Positions 1 through 10,338 of a stretch of DNA of 64,000 nucleotides are shown here, piece after piece. The DNA is from Chaetoderma sp. LZ-2023a (Eukaryota > Mollusca > Caudofoveata > Chaetodermatida > Chaetodermatidae). The notes under the pieces are model-generated. The model was not told the DNA's origin. It did not search any database and was given only the letters and a program-made list of their open reading frames with translations. The stretch lies in NCBI GenBank assembly GCA_034401795.1, contig CM067370.1, forward strand, positions 56,813,717-56,877,716. The letters are read 5' to 3'. The stretch's first letter is position 1. Each line of letters begins with the position of its first letter. The position numbers were made by a program, and so were the translations under genes.

Positions 1-1365
1 GTTAAAGGAAGAGTTCATATCTAGAATCATGTAGCTGTCTGTAGTCAAATTTTTTACAAGGAAATTTAGATCCAGGATTTAATCCCGCTGCATAGTTTTC
101 AGCTGCAGCAGGAATTCTTCATCATCTATCAATTCAGACAATTTATCCTTGGTCATCTATTTCCTTGAGTATAGATTCTACATTCAACTCTTTCAGGAAT
201 TATTCCAGAGGTAGGCAGTTTGACATGTAGGCTAGGTTGGATTATCAAAATTCTCAAAAAGTCATGCCTAGTCCTTTCTCAAGTTTTCACCCATCTAGGC
301 GTCTCTTTCGACCTGTTTCAGGGCTTAGTCTCCTTCAGAGGCAAGGGTTGAGGCAATCTTGTTGGCTACGGACATTCTGAAATCCTCTTTCTTAGTCAGG
401 GCAAGATTTTTTCTCAAGAGTTCTGGGCTTGATGGTCAGCGTCGAGAATGCCATTCTCTGGGCGGCGCTGATGAGAAGACCCTTTCAAATGTTCCTGATG
501 TCCCTCTGGAAGCAGTCAGTTCATTCTATTTACCATCAGAGAACAACTGATCCCTCATTTAGACTTTTGGAAGGATCGTTCTGTGCTTCCGATAGGTGTT
601 CCATTAGTCAAGACCTCTCCTCAGGCAATTATTTTCAGACACTTCCCAGGAGGGGTGGGGAGCAGTCTGAAACTCCCTGGAGGAGTCGACTGCTTTTCAT
701 CAATATCTTGGAGGTGTGGGCTGTCAAGAAGGCTCTCCTCTCGTGGTCGGATCGAGTGAGAGGCCTCAAGATCTCGATTCAATCAGCCAATTCCACGGTA
801 GTTTCCTACATCAACAGACAGGGGGAACGAGGTCTTCACTTCTTTGTATGCAAATTTGGAATCTTCTGTTGTGGTGCCGCAAGAACCAATATTTTTTCTA
901 ATGGCCAATCATGTTACAGGCAGACTGAACATTTTTGCGGTCCAGTTGTTAAGACCCAGCAAGTTTGTCCACTCCGAGTGGCAGTTAAAGAAGTCGGTTG
1001 TCTAAGGGTCGTCTCCACGTAGATCGCTTTGCGACATGTCTGAATGCCCAGATCTCCTCTTTCACGTCTCCTTTTCCGGACAGTCAGGCTCTGGTGGTGG
1101 ACGCCCTGTCTCAATCCTGGACGGGAATGTTTGCCTTCACATTCCCACTAACAATTTTGATTCCGTTGGTTCTGAAGAAGGTCTGGGACCAGATCTGCGA
1201 ATTTCTTCTGGTAGCCCCTTTTTGGCCGAAGAGAATCTGGTTCGTAGACCTTGATCTTCTGGTAGACTTTCCTCGTCTTCTTCCAGTGTCTCCAGATCAT
1301 CTCGGTCAAGTATGGGGCACGTGTCTTCATCCAAATTCAGAAATCGTCAGTCTGCATTTCTAGAA
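1..1365 (+). pseudogene. Decayed DIRS-like retrotransposon: RT end, RNase H and methyltransferase-like region
   Basis: Pieces in shifting frames align, in order, with the fuller DIRS copy at 6.3-13.4 kb. Around 265-340 there is an RT tail (HLGVSFDLFQG against FLGMFFDLETG). At 430-540 lies the segment MVSVENAILWAALMRRPFQ. At 715-830 lies the RNase H part, with SANSTVVSYINRQG where the other copy has SDNSTVVTYINRQG; the catalytic Asp is replaced by Ala. At 1020-1320 lies the region after RNase H (DALSQSWTGMFAFTFP, LLVAPFWP), which is where DIRS1-type elements carry a methyltransferase-like domain. Several stops and frameshifts interrupt it, so it cannot encode a working enzyme. The 5' part lies before the window. 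Confidence 0.8.
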
Positions 1366-1369
1366 TATC

Positions 1370-2085
1370 GAGTGTCCAGTCCCTGAGATCAAGTTTTCTT
1401 CAAGATCTCAGGAAATCCTTGACGCATCTAGGAGGGAGTCGACACGTCGAGTTTACAATGATCATCTTAAAATCTTTGGAGAATGGTGTTCAAACCATAG
1501 TTTCTTGCCTGATTCCTTTTCTATTTCCCAGGTGTTAGATTTTTTATCATATCTTTTCGATTCTTAACTATCAGCTAACACTGTTAGGGGTTTTAGATTT
1601 TCCATGGCTTCTTCCCTTCCTTGTCTGTTTAATGCCAATGTTAAGGATTCGAAGATTCTCAATGGTTTTATTAGTGGTTTGGGCAATATTCGTCCTCCAG
1701 TGGCTAAGCCTTTGCCTTCCTGGAATTTGGCCGTGATTCTTCTAGTATCGGCAGGTCTCCATTTTGAATCATATTGGATCTATCAGTCTTCGCACTTTTG
1801 GGTCTCGTACGCGGAGGGGGTAGCTAGACCAGTTTCTAAGGCCTCGGTTGTCGAATAGATCTGTGAGACCATTAAATTATGCTATGAGATTGCCTCCCCT
1901 GGTGAGATCAATTTAGCCCATGTGAAGGGGCACGATTTTCATGATATGACTACCTCCTTCCTGGTCGGCTCATGATTGGACGACATCATGAAGTTGCAGG
2001 TTGGAAATCTGAATCGACTTTTACCTCTCTATTTAAAGGATCAGAGCCCAGTGGCCTCCATTTTTAGAAATATAACGATTCTAAC
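1370..2085 (+). pseudogene. Decayed tyrosine recombinase of the first DIRS-like element
   Basis: This continues the element above. The core-binding part reads, across frames, as VYNDHLKIFGEWCSNHS followed by VLDFLSYLFDS, matching YNYKINRFAEWCSKR and VADFLCHLYDAYS in the intact copy. At 1604-1720 SKILNGFISGLGNIRPP matches the LIKGMGNLRPRNPP segment. The C-terminal part near 1915-2070 reads LAHVKGHDFHDMTTSF, then DDIMKLQVGN and PLYLKDQSPVAS; these align with the HxxR box and the Tyr box, but the Arg of HxxR is Lys and stops intervene. It is clearly inactive. Known from the family: this enzyme joins the circular DNA intermediate to the target. Confidence 0.75.
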
Positions 2086-2358
2086 AAAACAAGCCAAATA
2101 CCTTTTACCAAGCACATATCACCAATCTCGTTAGTCTGTATGTCTGTCAGAAATGGTAAGAATGTTCTCTTGTTTTGTTTATTTCATTAAGTTGACGACT
2201 TTCCTTGTTTGATAATCACTGTGTGATTTTTTATGGATGCACTATTATGTTAATTTATTAACATTTGGATATGAGTTGTTTAATTTTTATCCTTGTTTAT
2301 GATTCTAAAATTCCACCCACCAAGGGTTAAGTGGAGCACTGACCAATTCTATGGGTTT

Positions 2359-2822
2359 AGCGAGTATTGATTGAACGGTAATGGATGTTTGTGGTGTAAT
2401 AACAACCCCCAACAGACCTCCCCCTTGTGGGATGGTCTATAGTTTTATTAACCACTATAAAATATACTTACCGTTCAATCACTACGATCTGGTCTCAGCC
2501 ACCCCGCATGGGAATGATTTGAGAATCTCTATTCTTTCTTGCATCTAAATTTGGAAAGTGATTCTATGTTACTCTTAGTCTCCTCTGCACACGCGCGAGC
2601 GTCGTCCACTTTGACGTAGGTGGAGTGATGGTGAGAGTGTACTCTACCAGAAGCCTGGTTGAGGGTGCAATGAGTTGGTAGAGACATATGGAGCATGAAA
2701 GCAAGCATAAAAATCTTTTTCTGGTGCTAAATGCAGATGGTTTGATTTAGCAAATAGTGATTGAACGTTAAGTATGTTTATAGTGGTTAATAAAACTACA
2801 GACCAACCACACAAGGAGGGTT
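2359..2822 (+). repeat. Internal complementary region and right terminal repeat of the first DIRS-like element
   Basis: A motif built on TGATTGAACGGTAAGTAT occurs three times: forward near 2365-2400, inverted at 2437-2484 and forward at 2755-2800. The inverted block 2413-2484 is complementary to 2754-2820, including the TTATTAACCACTATA core. This mirrors the arrangement in the intact DIRS copy, where an internal complementary region precedes the right terminal repeat. Its sequence is unrelated to the termini of the 6.3-13.4 kb copy, so the two belong to different DIRS families. Confidence 0.6.
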
Positions 2823-3700
2823 TTCGGCCGATTTTTTTAAATGTCTTTAAAATCCTCTTCTCCGAAACTGTTTAAGGGATCGATTCAGAACTCATGAAAT
2901 ATCATCTAGGGCAAGCGCTGAACCAAATTTGTTCACTTGGTAACTTGATTGTCCGAATTGTTCTGCGACCATCTTGGATGACTTAGTTTTCGCGAAAACG
3001 ACTTCTCCAGACCCGCTGAAGGGATCAGGCCGAAGTTTGGGAGATATGATTATGGAATAATGGCCATTAAAGTTTGTTCAAGAAAAGATGATCTGTCAAA
3101 AAACATAGCGTCCATGGGCCAATCAAAATATTGTGTGTTTGGCAGCCATATTGGATTTTTTATTTGATGAATTTTGAGGCTGAAATTGGTGTTATATGTG
3201 TTTTTGGATATTCTGATCTCAAATTTGCAATTTTCAAAACTGTCGGGTGTAGAGATTCAAGTTTGCTCAAACGAAGCTGATCAGCCATCTTGGATTTCGG
3301 CCGATTTTTTAGAAATGTCTAAAAAATCTTCGCCGAATCGTTTGAGCGATTAATTCAAAACTCATAAAATATCATTTAGATTCATGAGCTGAACCAAGTT
3401 TGTTCAGGTGAACTTGATTGACCAAATAGTTGGGCGGCCCTCTTGGATGGCCTGGTTTTCATGAAAGCTGCTGAACAGAATGGGCTGAAATTTTGGAGAT
3501 ATGATAATAGATATTGATGACTAAGGGCCATTAAAGTTTGTTCAAGAGAAGTTGATACTTAAAGAAATATGGCCTCTGTTTTCTTGTTACAAGTCTGCTC
3601 AACTAATTAGAGTTCTGCTTATTAATAATGACCATTTTAGTTGAAATGCCTATGGTCCAGGTGAGCGATACAGAGCCCTTGGGCCTCATGTTTTATATCT
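2822..3700 (+). repeat. 'ATCTTGGAT' module repeat, forward orientation, block 1
   Basis: Divergent ~150-170 bp modules follow one another, each with a core like GGCCATCTTGGATG followed by recurring phrases (TTGTTCAA, GAACTTGATTGACC, AAATTTGGGAGATATGAT, GGGCCATTAAAGTTTG). The block ends near 3660-3690 with AGGTGAGCGATACAG then CCCTTGGGCCTCATG, a terminal hairpin motif that recurs at the ends of other blocks. No coding potential is visible. The family recurs at 3891-5691, 14910-15060, 23060-23500, 26690-27165, 28003-28800, 30089-32930 and 36869-37612. Confidence 0.7.
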
Positions 3701-3889
3701 GAATTCAAGCTTCATAGTTCAGTGCGAAGTCATAAAGTTGAACTTCACGGTTGCATTTCTGGTTGAAACTTTACAACTAGAGTGACCGGAATGGTTTTCT
3801 GCTGGCGTGCAGGTGGATATTGACTATGCAAAGCTCTTGCTTAATCATTTCACGCTGAAGCTGGCCAAATCCGGCCTCTTCATTTGTTT

Positions 3890-5691
3890 TTAGCTCACCT
3901 GGCCTGAGAGGCCAAGTGAGCTTATGCTGTGGCAACCGTCTGTCATCCATCCGTCGTCTGTCAACTTTTCCTTTAAATGACTTCTCAAGAACCGCTAGGC
4001 TGATTTCAATTATATTTGGCAGGGAGCATCTGTAGGGCATAAGGATCCCAGTTTGTTCAAACGAAGCCGATCGGCCATCTTGGATTTTGGCCGATTTTTA
4101 GAAACGTCTTTAAAAATCTCCAAAACCGCTTGAGGGATCGAAGCAAACCTCAGGAAATATGATCTAGTGCAAGAGTTGAACCAAGTTTGTTCAAGGGAAC
4201 TTGATTGGTCAAATGGTTCGGTGGCCATCTTGGTTGACCTAGTTTTAGCAAAAATAACTTCTCCAGAACTGCTGAAGGGATCAGTCCGAAATTTGGCAGA
4301 TATGATTAGGGACTAAGGGCCATTAAGGTTTGTTCAAGAGAAGTTGATCCGTCAAATAACATAGCCGCCATGGGCCAATCAAAATATATAGTGTGTTTGG
4401 TGGGCATATTGGGTTTATATAGGTTTTTGGGTATTGTGATCTCAAATCTGCAATTTTCGAAACTGTCGGATAAACGGTTTGGTGGCCATCTTGGATCATT
4501 TTCCTGCCAAAAGCTCCCAGACTAAAGCAATGGGAAATTTTTAATGTCTGTTCTCGAGAACTACTGGGCCGATTTCAATTATATTTGGCAGGAAGCATCC
4601 TTAGGGCATAGAGATTCAAATTTGTTCAAACGAAACCGATCGGCCAATTTGGCCAGCAGTCATCTTGGATTTCAGCTGATTTTTTTAGAAATGTCTAAGA
4701 ATCTTCTCAGAAACAATTTGAGGGATCAATTCAGAACTCGTGAAATATGATATAGGGCAAGAGCTAAAGCAAGTTTGTTCAAGGGAATTTGATTGACTAA
4801 ATGGTTCAGGGCCATCTTGGATGACCTAGTTTTCGCAAAAACAACTTCCCCAGAACCGCTGAAGCGATCAGGCCGGTTCGGGGGCCTTCGTGGATGACTT
4901 AGTTTTCGCAAAAACGACTTCTTCCCCAGAACCGCTGAAGCGATCAGGCCGAAATTTGTGATATATGATTAGGGACTAAAGGCCATTAAACTTTGCTCAA
5001 GTGAAGTTGATCCGTCAGAAAACCTGGCCGCCGTCGGCCAATCAATATATAGTGTGTTTGGCGGCCACTTTGGATTTTTTTATTTGATGGATTTTGAGCT
5101 CAAAATTGGTTTTGTATATGTTTTTGCGTATTGTGATTTCAAATTTGCCCTTGTCAAGGCTGTCGGATAAACGGTTTAGCGGTCATCTTGGATCATTTAC
5201 CCACCAAAAGTTCCCATACTAAAGCAATCTGGGAAATTAAAAATGTATTCTTCTGGCACCATCTTGGATTTTGGCCGATTTTTTGAAATGTCTAAAAAAT
5301 CTTCTCCAGAACCGCTTGGGGGATCAATTCAAAATGCATGAAATATCATCTAGGGCAAGAGCTGCACCAAGTTTGTTCACGGGAACTTGATTGGCCAAAT
5401 GGTTTGGCGGTCATCTTGGATAACCTATTTTTTGCCACAACAGCTCCAGAACCACTGAGCTAATTGTGCCAAAATTTGGGAGATATGATTAGGCACTGAG
5501 TGCCATTCAAGTTTTTCAAAGGAAGGAGCTATGTCAGAAACAATCAATATGTAACGTGTTTGGCGGCCATATTGGACTTGCAAAAATGTCCACTAACTCA
5601 TTTAAAACTACTCCTAAACCACCCACCAACAATTTTGACAAAAATGCATAGTGCTCCATGTGGGCGACACAGGCCCCTTGCGCCTCTTGTT
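3890..5691 (+). mobile_element. Non-autonomous 'ATCTTGGAT' element with hairpin termini (forward copy)
   Basis: The block opens with a near-perfect palindrome at 3892-3922 (arms AGCTCACCTGGCC and GGCCAAGTGAGCT). It runs through about ten ~150 bp modules containing CCATCTTGGAT and closes with ACACAGGCCCCTTGCGCCTC TTGTT at 5667-5691, which can also fold. Reverse copies elsewhere show the same pair of ends, so these look like real element boundaries. No transposase is visible, so any movement would have to be driven in trans. The terminal hairpins, ~150 bp tandem core and TT at each edge resemble pearl/Helentron-derived elements of bivalves as I recall them; that link is inference. Confidence 0.55.
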
Positions 5692-5698
5692 TGGAATA

Positions 5699-5876
5699 TC
5701 CATTTGCAGGCCAAGAGACTATTTTTGAAAATTTACCACTGGAATCCCTGGTTTGATAAAGGAACCAGTCATTCCAATTGTAAATTTTCAAAAATAGTCT
5801 TCTCTTGGCCTGCAAATGGGCATTCAGTAAGCAAATAGTTTGATTTTCTTGACCGAATTTAGACATTAATGGGTTA
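5699..5876. mobile_element. TTAA-type foldback MITE, truncated on its left
   Basis: The central hairpin 5699-5822 has arms starting CATTTGCAGGCCAAGAG and ending CTCTTGGCCTGCAAATG, with an inner arm CTATTTTTGAAAATTTAC. The right end carries GACATTAATGGGTTAA. The left end is fused to the preceding repeat block, so the outer left arm is missing. The family recurs at about ten places in the window. Confidence 0.65.
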
Positions 5877-5968
5877 AGAGGTTAATAGCCAACTGCTGCA
5901 TCTTAGATTTTGGCCCAAATCTCACTTTCGTTGTCTTCCTTTTTCAAGGTAGCTCTATAGGTAAGCTG

Positions 5969-6036
5969 TTCAATATTCGGAAACTAATTTGACTGGGCAA
6001 TGGCGCCTAGTGAAATTAGTTTCAAAGTATTGAATA
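5969..6036. mobile_element. Small palindromic MITE, GAAACTAATTTGACTG family
   Basis: GTTCAATATTCGGAAACTAA is mirrored by TTAGTTTCAAAGTATTGAAT, leaving only a short centre (GGCAATGGCGCC). No coding capacity. A cleaner copy lies at 41740-41826. Confidence 0.6.
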
Positions 6037-6313
6037 GAATGTTCATTAAATTGTAGATTCACCAAAGACATAAGATTCATATATTTTCGTCATGGACGTT
6101 TCAACTTTCATGATGGAGCTATGCCATTTTGATTGTTACGTCAGATAACAAGTGATGTATAGGATTATGACTGCAGATATGTGAGGGACAGATCAGATCC
6201 CTCCATTGTGGTTAGTTACATATCCTAAATAAAGAGCCAGTCGGAATTGTCAGCCTGTCTCGTGACCATAAGGCATGTTGATGCCAGACAAGTGAACGTA
6301 GAGAGAGAGGTGT
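6037..6313. other. Gene-free flank left of the DIRS element
   Basis: No ORF or exon is visible. The part around 6180-6300 has an AATAAAGAGCC motif followed by a T/G-rich stretch and could be a fragment of an LTR or of another repeat, but no second copy is present to test this. Confidence 0.3.
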
Positions 6314-6520
6314 TTTCACTTCAAGAGTATACTTACCTCCCTAATACTTTTGATATTGCTAAATATTGGCTTTCACTCAATAAACACTCAGATTAAAACA
6401 GTTAGGTGCCCCTACTGGGCAGGGAGTCAGAGCGTAGTCTGGCGGATGCCAGCCCCACCACCGCGCATGCGCAGACTAGCACTACCTCTTTGCTAGATTA
6501 TTGGCAGAGGGATCACACAT
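6314..6520 (+). repeat. Left inverted terminal repeat of the DIRS element
   Basis: 6331-6520 is complementary, with scattered mismatches, to 13147-13330. The outermost 43 bases (6314-6356) are instead complementary, without a mismatch, to 12990-13032 in the internal complementary region. This repeat contains GCGCATGCGC. The terminal repeats of DIRS elements are thought to guide circularisation of the cDNA. Confidence 0.9.
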
Positions 6521-6606
6521 GTTTTTTTGTGCAATAGCTTTTCCTTGCTCTTAAACTGTTTTCATAACTTGGTTGTGTTATTTTGGAGTGATAGTCACTG
6601 ATTCGG

Positions 6607-6657
6607 ATGGCAGGAAGGATCACTTCGCCAAAGGGGGACCTAGGACCTTTGAATCAG
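6607..6657 (+). CDS. Candidate first coding exon of the DIRS gag-like gene
   Basis: ATG at 6607 opens a 17-codon frame (MAGRITSPKGDLGPLNQ) that ends exactly at a CAG/GTGACT splice-donor motif, in phase 0. The main gag-like frame has no ATG upstream of its cysteine-rich start, but it does have a good acceptor (pyrimidines then CAG) at 7416-7417, also in phase 0. Splicing 6657 to 7418 would give the gag-like protein a normal start. This is inferred from motifs and phase only. Another candidate start is the CCACCATGG at 6860-6868, whose frame closes quickly. Confidence 0.35.
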
Positions 6658-7417
6658 GTGACTTCTAGTAAAATTAGCGAGTTTTTTTGCCCGGTGTAGT
6701 GTGTTTCCGGGACTCGCGTTTACCGTGATAAGCGCCTTGGTTAGTTGGTTTATGTCAACTCGGTGCTACCTAAGGCTAATTTCTCTTTCTGTTTATGTCC
6801 ACAGGTCTGTATGACGCTAGGTGGTGGCATCACAGCAGCAGAGAGTTAGTTTTCTCTCCACCATGGTTCCATTTCCTACTAACACTGTTAGGTTATCTAA
6901 CCAAATGATTTATGTCCAGTGAGTTGGAGGCCTAGTATAAAGGTCTTCTCGCTTTGCCCTCTTGATCCAATTCCTTCCCCATGAGGTGGAGAGAGTTAAG
7001 AGGCGTGCAGGTGGTGGAGTACTCCGGTTCGTCACGTTGGATGGTTTGTCTATACAAGGTGTCAGGTATCTAGTTATTGATAATGTGGTGATGTTAATTA
7101 TAGTAAACAAAGGGAGATAATTAACATTTTTGCCAGAAAAGAGTTATCTATATGTATCTGATGGTTGTGTAGTCGACGTATCCATTCAGCATACAATTCG
7201 TCCTTGCACTTGGATGTTTTGTTGGGATCGATTTTTTCCTGTCACGGGATTAATGACGTCATAATCAGCCTGGCTATGTATTTTTCAGCAATTTAAGTTG
7301 CAATGCTGGTTTCTGATGTATATTGATCTTTATGATCGTTTTCCTTCTCTTTGAGTTGGTTTGAGTGTCTAAGCTTAACTAGTTTGCTCATACTCCTTGT
7401 CCTTTGCCCTGTTTCAG

Positions 7418-9565
7418 GGACCGGGTTGCGCGTCCTGTGGACGATTTCTGCATGATAAGTTCTTGCCTCATCTTTGCTATCAATGTAGCCCTTGTGGTCC
7501 ATCGGGTAATTGTGAGATATGTAAGCACTGGGGGGGCGAGTTAATGTCCGAATTCTTGTGCTTGCAGGCGACGGACAAGGTGGTAGAGGAGGAGAAGAAG
7601 AAGAAGCAGAAACGAGAGGTTGTAAGTAGGAAGGGTAAGGGGAAGGCCTCGTCCGCGGTGGATATGGAGGCCTTCCGGACCGAGATGTTGGGAGAGATGA
7701 AGAGGACAATAAAGGATTTGGTTCCAGGGTTGCTTCGTGGCATGCTTCCTGGACCAAATCCTTTACTGTCCTCATCATCGGCTTCGGAGCAGGTAATCCC
7801 CGCCTCTGGATCGGTTTTCCTTAGACCGCTTCCGTTGTTCGACGATTCAGAGGTGGCCCCATTAGAGGGGGCGTTCCACGACCCTGGCAGCAGGCTTATT
7901 GCCGCGCCGATAGGGGACCGTGGACGGTTGTCGCTGGAACCCGCGGGCTGCTTATCAGTCCAGGGGTATCCGCACGCCGCGGTGGCCAGTACCTCCTATG
8001 GCACCGTTCCTGGTCAGCCCGGGTTAGCTCTCTTTGCTGACCCGGGGTCTAATCTTTCTGACCAGGGTGATGAGGATTACCTGCTAGGGTCGCCGTCTGA
8101 CGACGTGGACATGGATGAAGACGTTTGTGCACCCCTCGCGGGGAATACGGGCGGCTTCTTCCACGGTTTTACTCACCCTGGAGTAGAGTCCGCGGCTCAG
8201 GTGGTGGCCCAGGGCGCTGCTGATGGCCAGCGGTACCGCATACCTCGGCTTGCCGAGGGTGTTGCTGGTGCTGGCCGGGCCCGTGGTGGGGCGGTATGTG
8301 CCCCGCGCTCTACCACGGCGCCTGCTCCTGGTCAAACCAGTGATATTGTTATGCCGGTGCTGTCAGGCCCGCATGTTTTCCCTGGCTTGCCAGGTGTATC
8401 AGCGTACCCGCCGTCAAGCTCTGCTGCTTGCGCTCAGGAGGAAGACGAAGGCCCCCGTCTTGTAGAGCGCTCGCAGTTAGCCACGGAGGAGGATTGGTCT
8501 GACGCTTGCCAGTGGTTGGTGAGCGTTAGGCCTGATCTGCCCGTGGAGCAGTCGGCTAGCCAGCGTGACCACAGGCCGTGGTTAGCGGGGAAGCCGACTG
8601 CTAACGCTATGCCTTCTCTGCCGCTGGCGGAGCATGTCGTTGACATGTTCGAGGCGGCGGAGTCGTCCATTAAGTCGAGTGGACGTCTCGCGAAGGCCCC
8701 TCGCGACGTGGCCAGGCGTTGTCGCATCGTGCCCCTGGATTACCAGCGGTACGGTGTGGTACCCAAGCCCAGCGTGGATGACCGCGCGGCTTTGGGTGAG
8801 GATGCGTGGCCAGGCTCCCGTTCTGACACGGGGGTCTTGTGCTCGAACGCGTTGCGTTCGGCGAATACCGCGTTGCGTGATGCGGAGGAGAGTGGGAGGG
8901 CTTCGATTGCCGCTCTGTCCCACGTCTCCCAGCTGTTACAGGGGGTAGTAACGGCATCCGCATCGCGCCAGCCAAGTCCGGTCACGGTCCAGCGAGCCAT
9001 CCAGGATGGTATTAACCTGGCGCTGGACTGTATGACTCGGGCGGTGACCAGGAGTGTCCGGGCAAGACGCACGTTTGCCCTGGACAATCTGTGCCCGTCT
9101 CAGGACCTGTACAATAGGCTACTGCGTACGCCTATGACGGGTCCTGGTCTTTTTGGAGGTGAGGGATGTCGACACCTCCAGGAGACGGTCACCCTGGTGA
9201 ATAACCAGAGGGCGCTGCGCGAGCAGTTTGAGGTGCTGCATCGTGCTAACGTTCGCGCCGCGCCCCCTGCGTATCGTCCCCTGCAGGCTCGAGGTGGTGC
9301 TGGCCAAGTCAGAGGCCAGCCACCGTCGCAGCGTCGGCCTCGGCCGCGTGCGATTCGGCCAGCAGCGAGGGGGGCGCAGGTTCCTCAGGCGCCGTCAGCC
9401 AGGCAGCCGCCCGCGCACCAAGATGCGCGCGGGGCGGGGCGCGCGAGGATCTGGGCGTGGTTATCGGTCCTGACGGGACGGTTACCGCGGTATGAACCAC
9501 TCCGGTGTTTATGGCGACGGGGACAGTGCCGCTCTTGCATGCCTCGTGTCCACCTCTGTCCCTAG
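7418..9565 (+). CDS. DIRS gag-like protein (ORF1)
   Basis: The frame is open for about 716 codons. It begins with a cysteine-rich, probably zinc-binding segment (GCASCGRFL, then CYQC, then CEIC, about the first 40 residues). A Lys/Glu-rich stretch follows (EEEKKKKQKREVVSRKGKG), then a long region rich in Pro, Ala, Gly and Arg, and a very basic C-terminus (PSQRRPRPRAIRPAARG). This fits the structural, nucleic-acid-binding ORF1 of DIRS elements. No in-frame ATG precedes the Cys cluster (the frame opens at TTG 7397; the first ATG is 7544), so a spliced upstream exon is likely. The 3' end overlaps ORF2 by about 55 bases. No internal stop or frameshift is seen. Confidence 0.75.
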   Translation, partial: GPGCASCGRFLHDKFLPHLCYQCSPCGPSGNCEICKHWGGELMSEFLCLQATDKVVEEEKKKKQKREVVSRKGKGKASSAVDMEAFRTEMLGEMKRTIKDLVPGLLRGMLPGPNPLLSSSSASEQVIPASGSVFLRPLPLFDDSEVAPLEGAFHDPGSRLIAAPIGDRGRLSLEPAGCLSVQGYPHAAVASTSYGTVPGQPGLALFADPGSNLSDQGDEDYLLGSPSDDVDMDEDVCAPLAGNTGGFFHGFTHPGVESAAQVVAQGAADGQRYRIPRLAEGVAGAGRARGGAVCAPRSTTAPAPGQTSDIVMPVLSGPHVFPGLPGVSAYPPSSSAACAQEEDEGPRLVERSQLATEEDWSDACQWLVSVRPDLPVEQSASQRDHRPWLAGKPTANAMPSLPLAEHVVDMFEAAESSIKSSGRLAKAPRDVARRCRIVPLDYQRYGVVPKPSVDDRAALGEDAWPGSRSDTGVLCSNALRSANTALRDAEESGRASIAALSHVSQLLQGVVTASASRQPSPVTVQRAIQDGINLALDCMTRAVTRSVRARRTFALDNLCPSQDLYNRLLRTPMTGPGLFGGEGCRHLQETVTLVNNQRALREQFEVLHRANVRAAPPAYRPLQARGGAGQVRGQPPSQRRPRPRAIRPAARGAQVPQAPSARQPPAHQDARGAGRARIWAWLSVLTGRLPRYEPLRCLWRRGQCRSCMPRVHLCP

Positions 9566-10338
9566 GTGGACCGGTGGGAGGCCGGCTAGCCGACCACATG
9601 CAAGAGTGGGAACGGTTAACTCAGGACCGTTTAGTCTTGCGATGGCTTTCCGTCGGGTATCATCCAGAGTGGATGACAGGCCCGCCGTCGCGACTGTCTC
9701 TAGTGCCAGTCTGGACTCCCATTCCGAGAGATCCAGAGCAAAGGTTGTGTATCGAGGAGGAGATAAATTCCCTCGTACAAAAGGGAGCTATTCAGCCGGC
9801 ACAAAGGTGTCCGGGCTTCTATTCAACCCTGTTCTTAGTAACAAAACGCACCGGAGGGTGGAGACCGATTCTCAACCTCAAGCCATTGAACAAGTTCATC
9901 GAGACGCCCAGTTTCAAGATGGAGACGGTGCGCTCGGTGTTGGCGGGGTTGGAGAGGGGGATGTGGACGGCGTCGATAGATTTGAAGGACGCTTATTTCC
10001 ACATCCCCATCCACGGGAGTTTCTGTCGCTTCCTGAGATTTGCATTCCAGGGCAGACAGTGGGAATTCAGGGTGTTGCCCTTCGGAATTTCCACGGCTCC
10101 TCGGGTTTTCACCCGTGTGGTTCTTGCGATCACCGCATACCTCCGCAGGAGAAGCATAGCAGTCCACACGTACATAGACGACTGGCTGTTGAAAGCGCAC
10201 ACCCGGGAAAGTTTGTCGGCCAGTCTGGAGATTGTTTTGAAAACTCTCACAGACTTAGGCTGGATGATCAATTTCCCAAAATCAGAGCTGACTCCATCCC
10301 AGAAGTTTGTTTACTTCTTAGGATGTTCTTCGATCTAG
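9511..10338 (+). CDS. DIRS reverse transcriptase (frame broken before RNase H)
   Basis: From ATG 9511 the frame encodes 275 residues of an RT of the DIRS/tyrosine-recombinase group. Visible motifs are GWRPILNLKPLNKFI, motif A DLKDAYFHI (Asp near residue 157), motif B FGISTAPRVF and motif C YIDDWLL (about residue 221), so all three catalytic Asp are present. The frame ends at TAG just after YFLG. The expected continuation MFFDLETG lies one base back in the next frame from 10323. A single-base deletion near 10323 explains this best; no convincing slippery heptamer is present. The gene overlaps the gag-like ORF in a different frame. Function by family: copies the element RNA into DNA. Confidence 0.9.
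   Translation: MATGTVPLLHASCPPLSLGGPVGGRLADHMQEWERLTQDRLVLRWLSVGYHPEWMTGPPSRLSLVPVWTPIPRDPEQRLCIEEEINSLVQKGAIQPAQRCPGFYSTLFLVTKRTGGWRPILNLKPLNKFIETPSFKMETVRSVLAGLERGMWTASIDLKDAYFHIPIHGSFCRFLRFAFQGRQWEFRVLPFGISTAPRVFTRVVLAITAYLRRRSIAVHTYIDDWLLKAHTRESLSASLEIVLKTLTDLGWMINFPKSELTPSQKFVYFLGCSSI

Noticed and set aside
5500..5866. Overlapping 112- and 110-codon ORFs on both strands
   Set aside because: They arise from the palindromic MITE and the adjoining repeat modules.
7293..9087. Long antisense and alternative-frame ORFs over the DIRS gag region
   Set aside because: They are by-products of the GC-rich gag-like frame; none has motifs or consistent composition.
9492..10320. Upstream 275 codons of the frame that later encodes RNase H
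   Set aside because: They overlap the real RT frame and read as low-quality sequence; only the part from 10323 is homologous to DIRS proteins.
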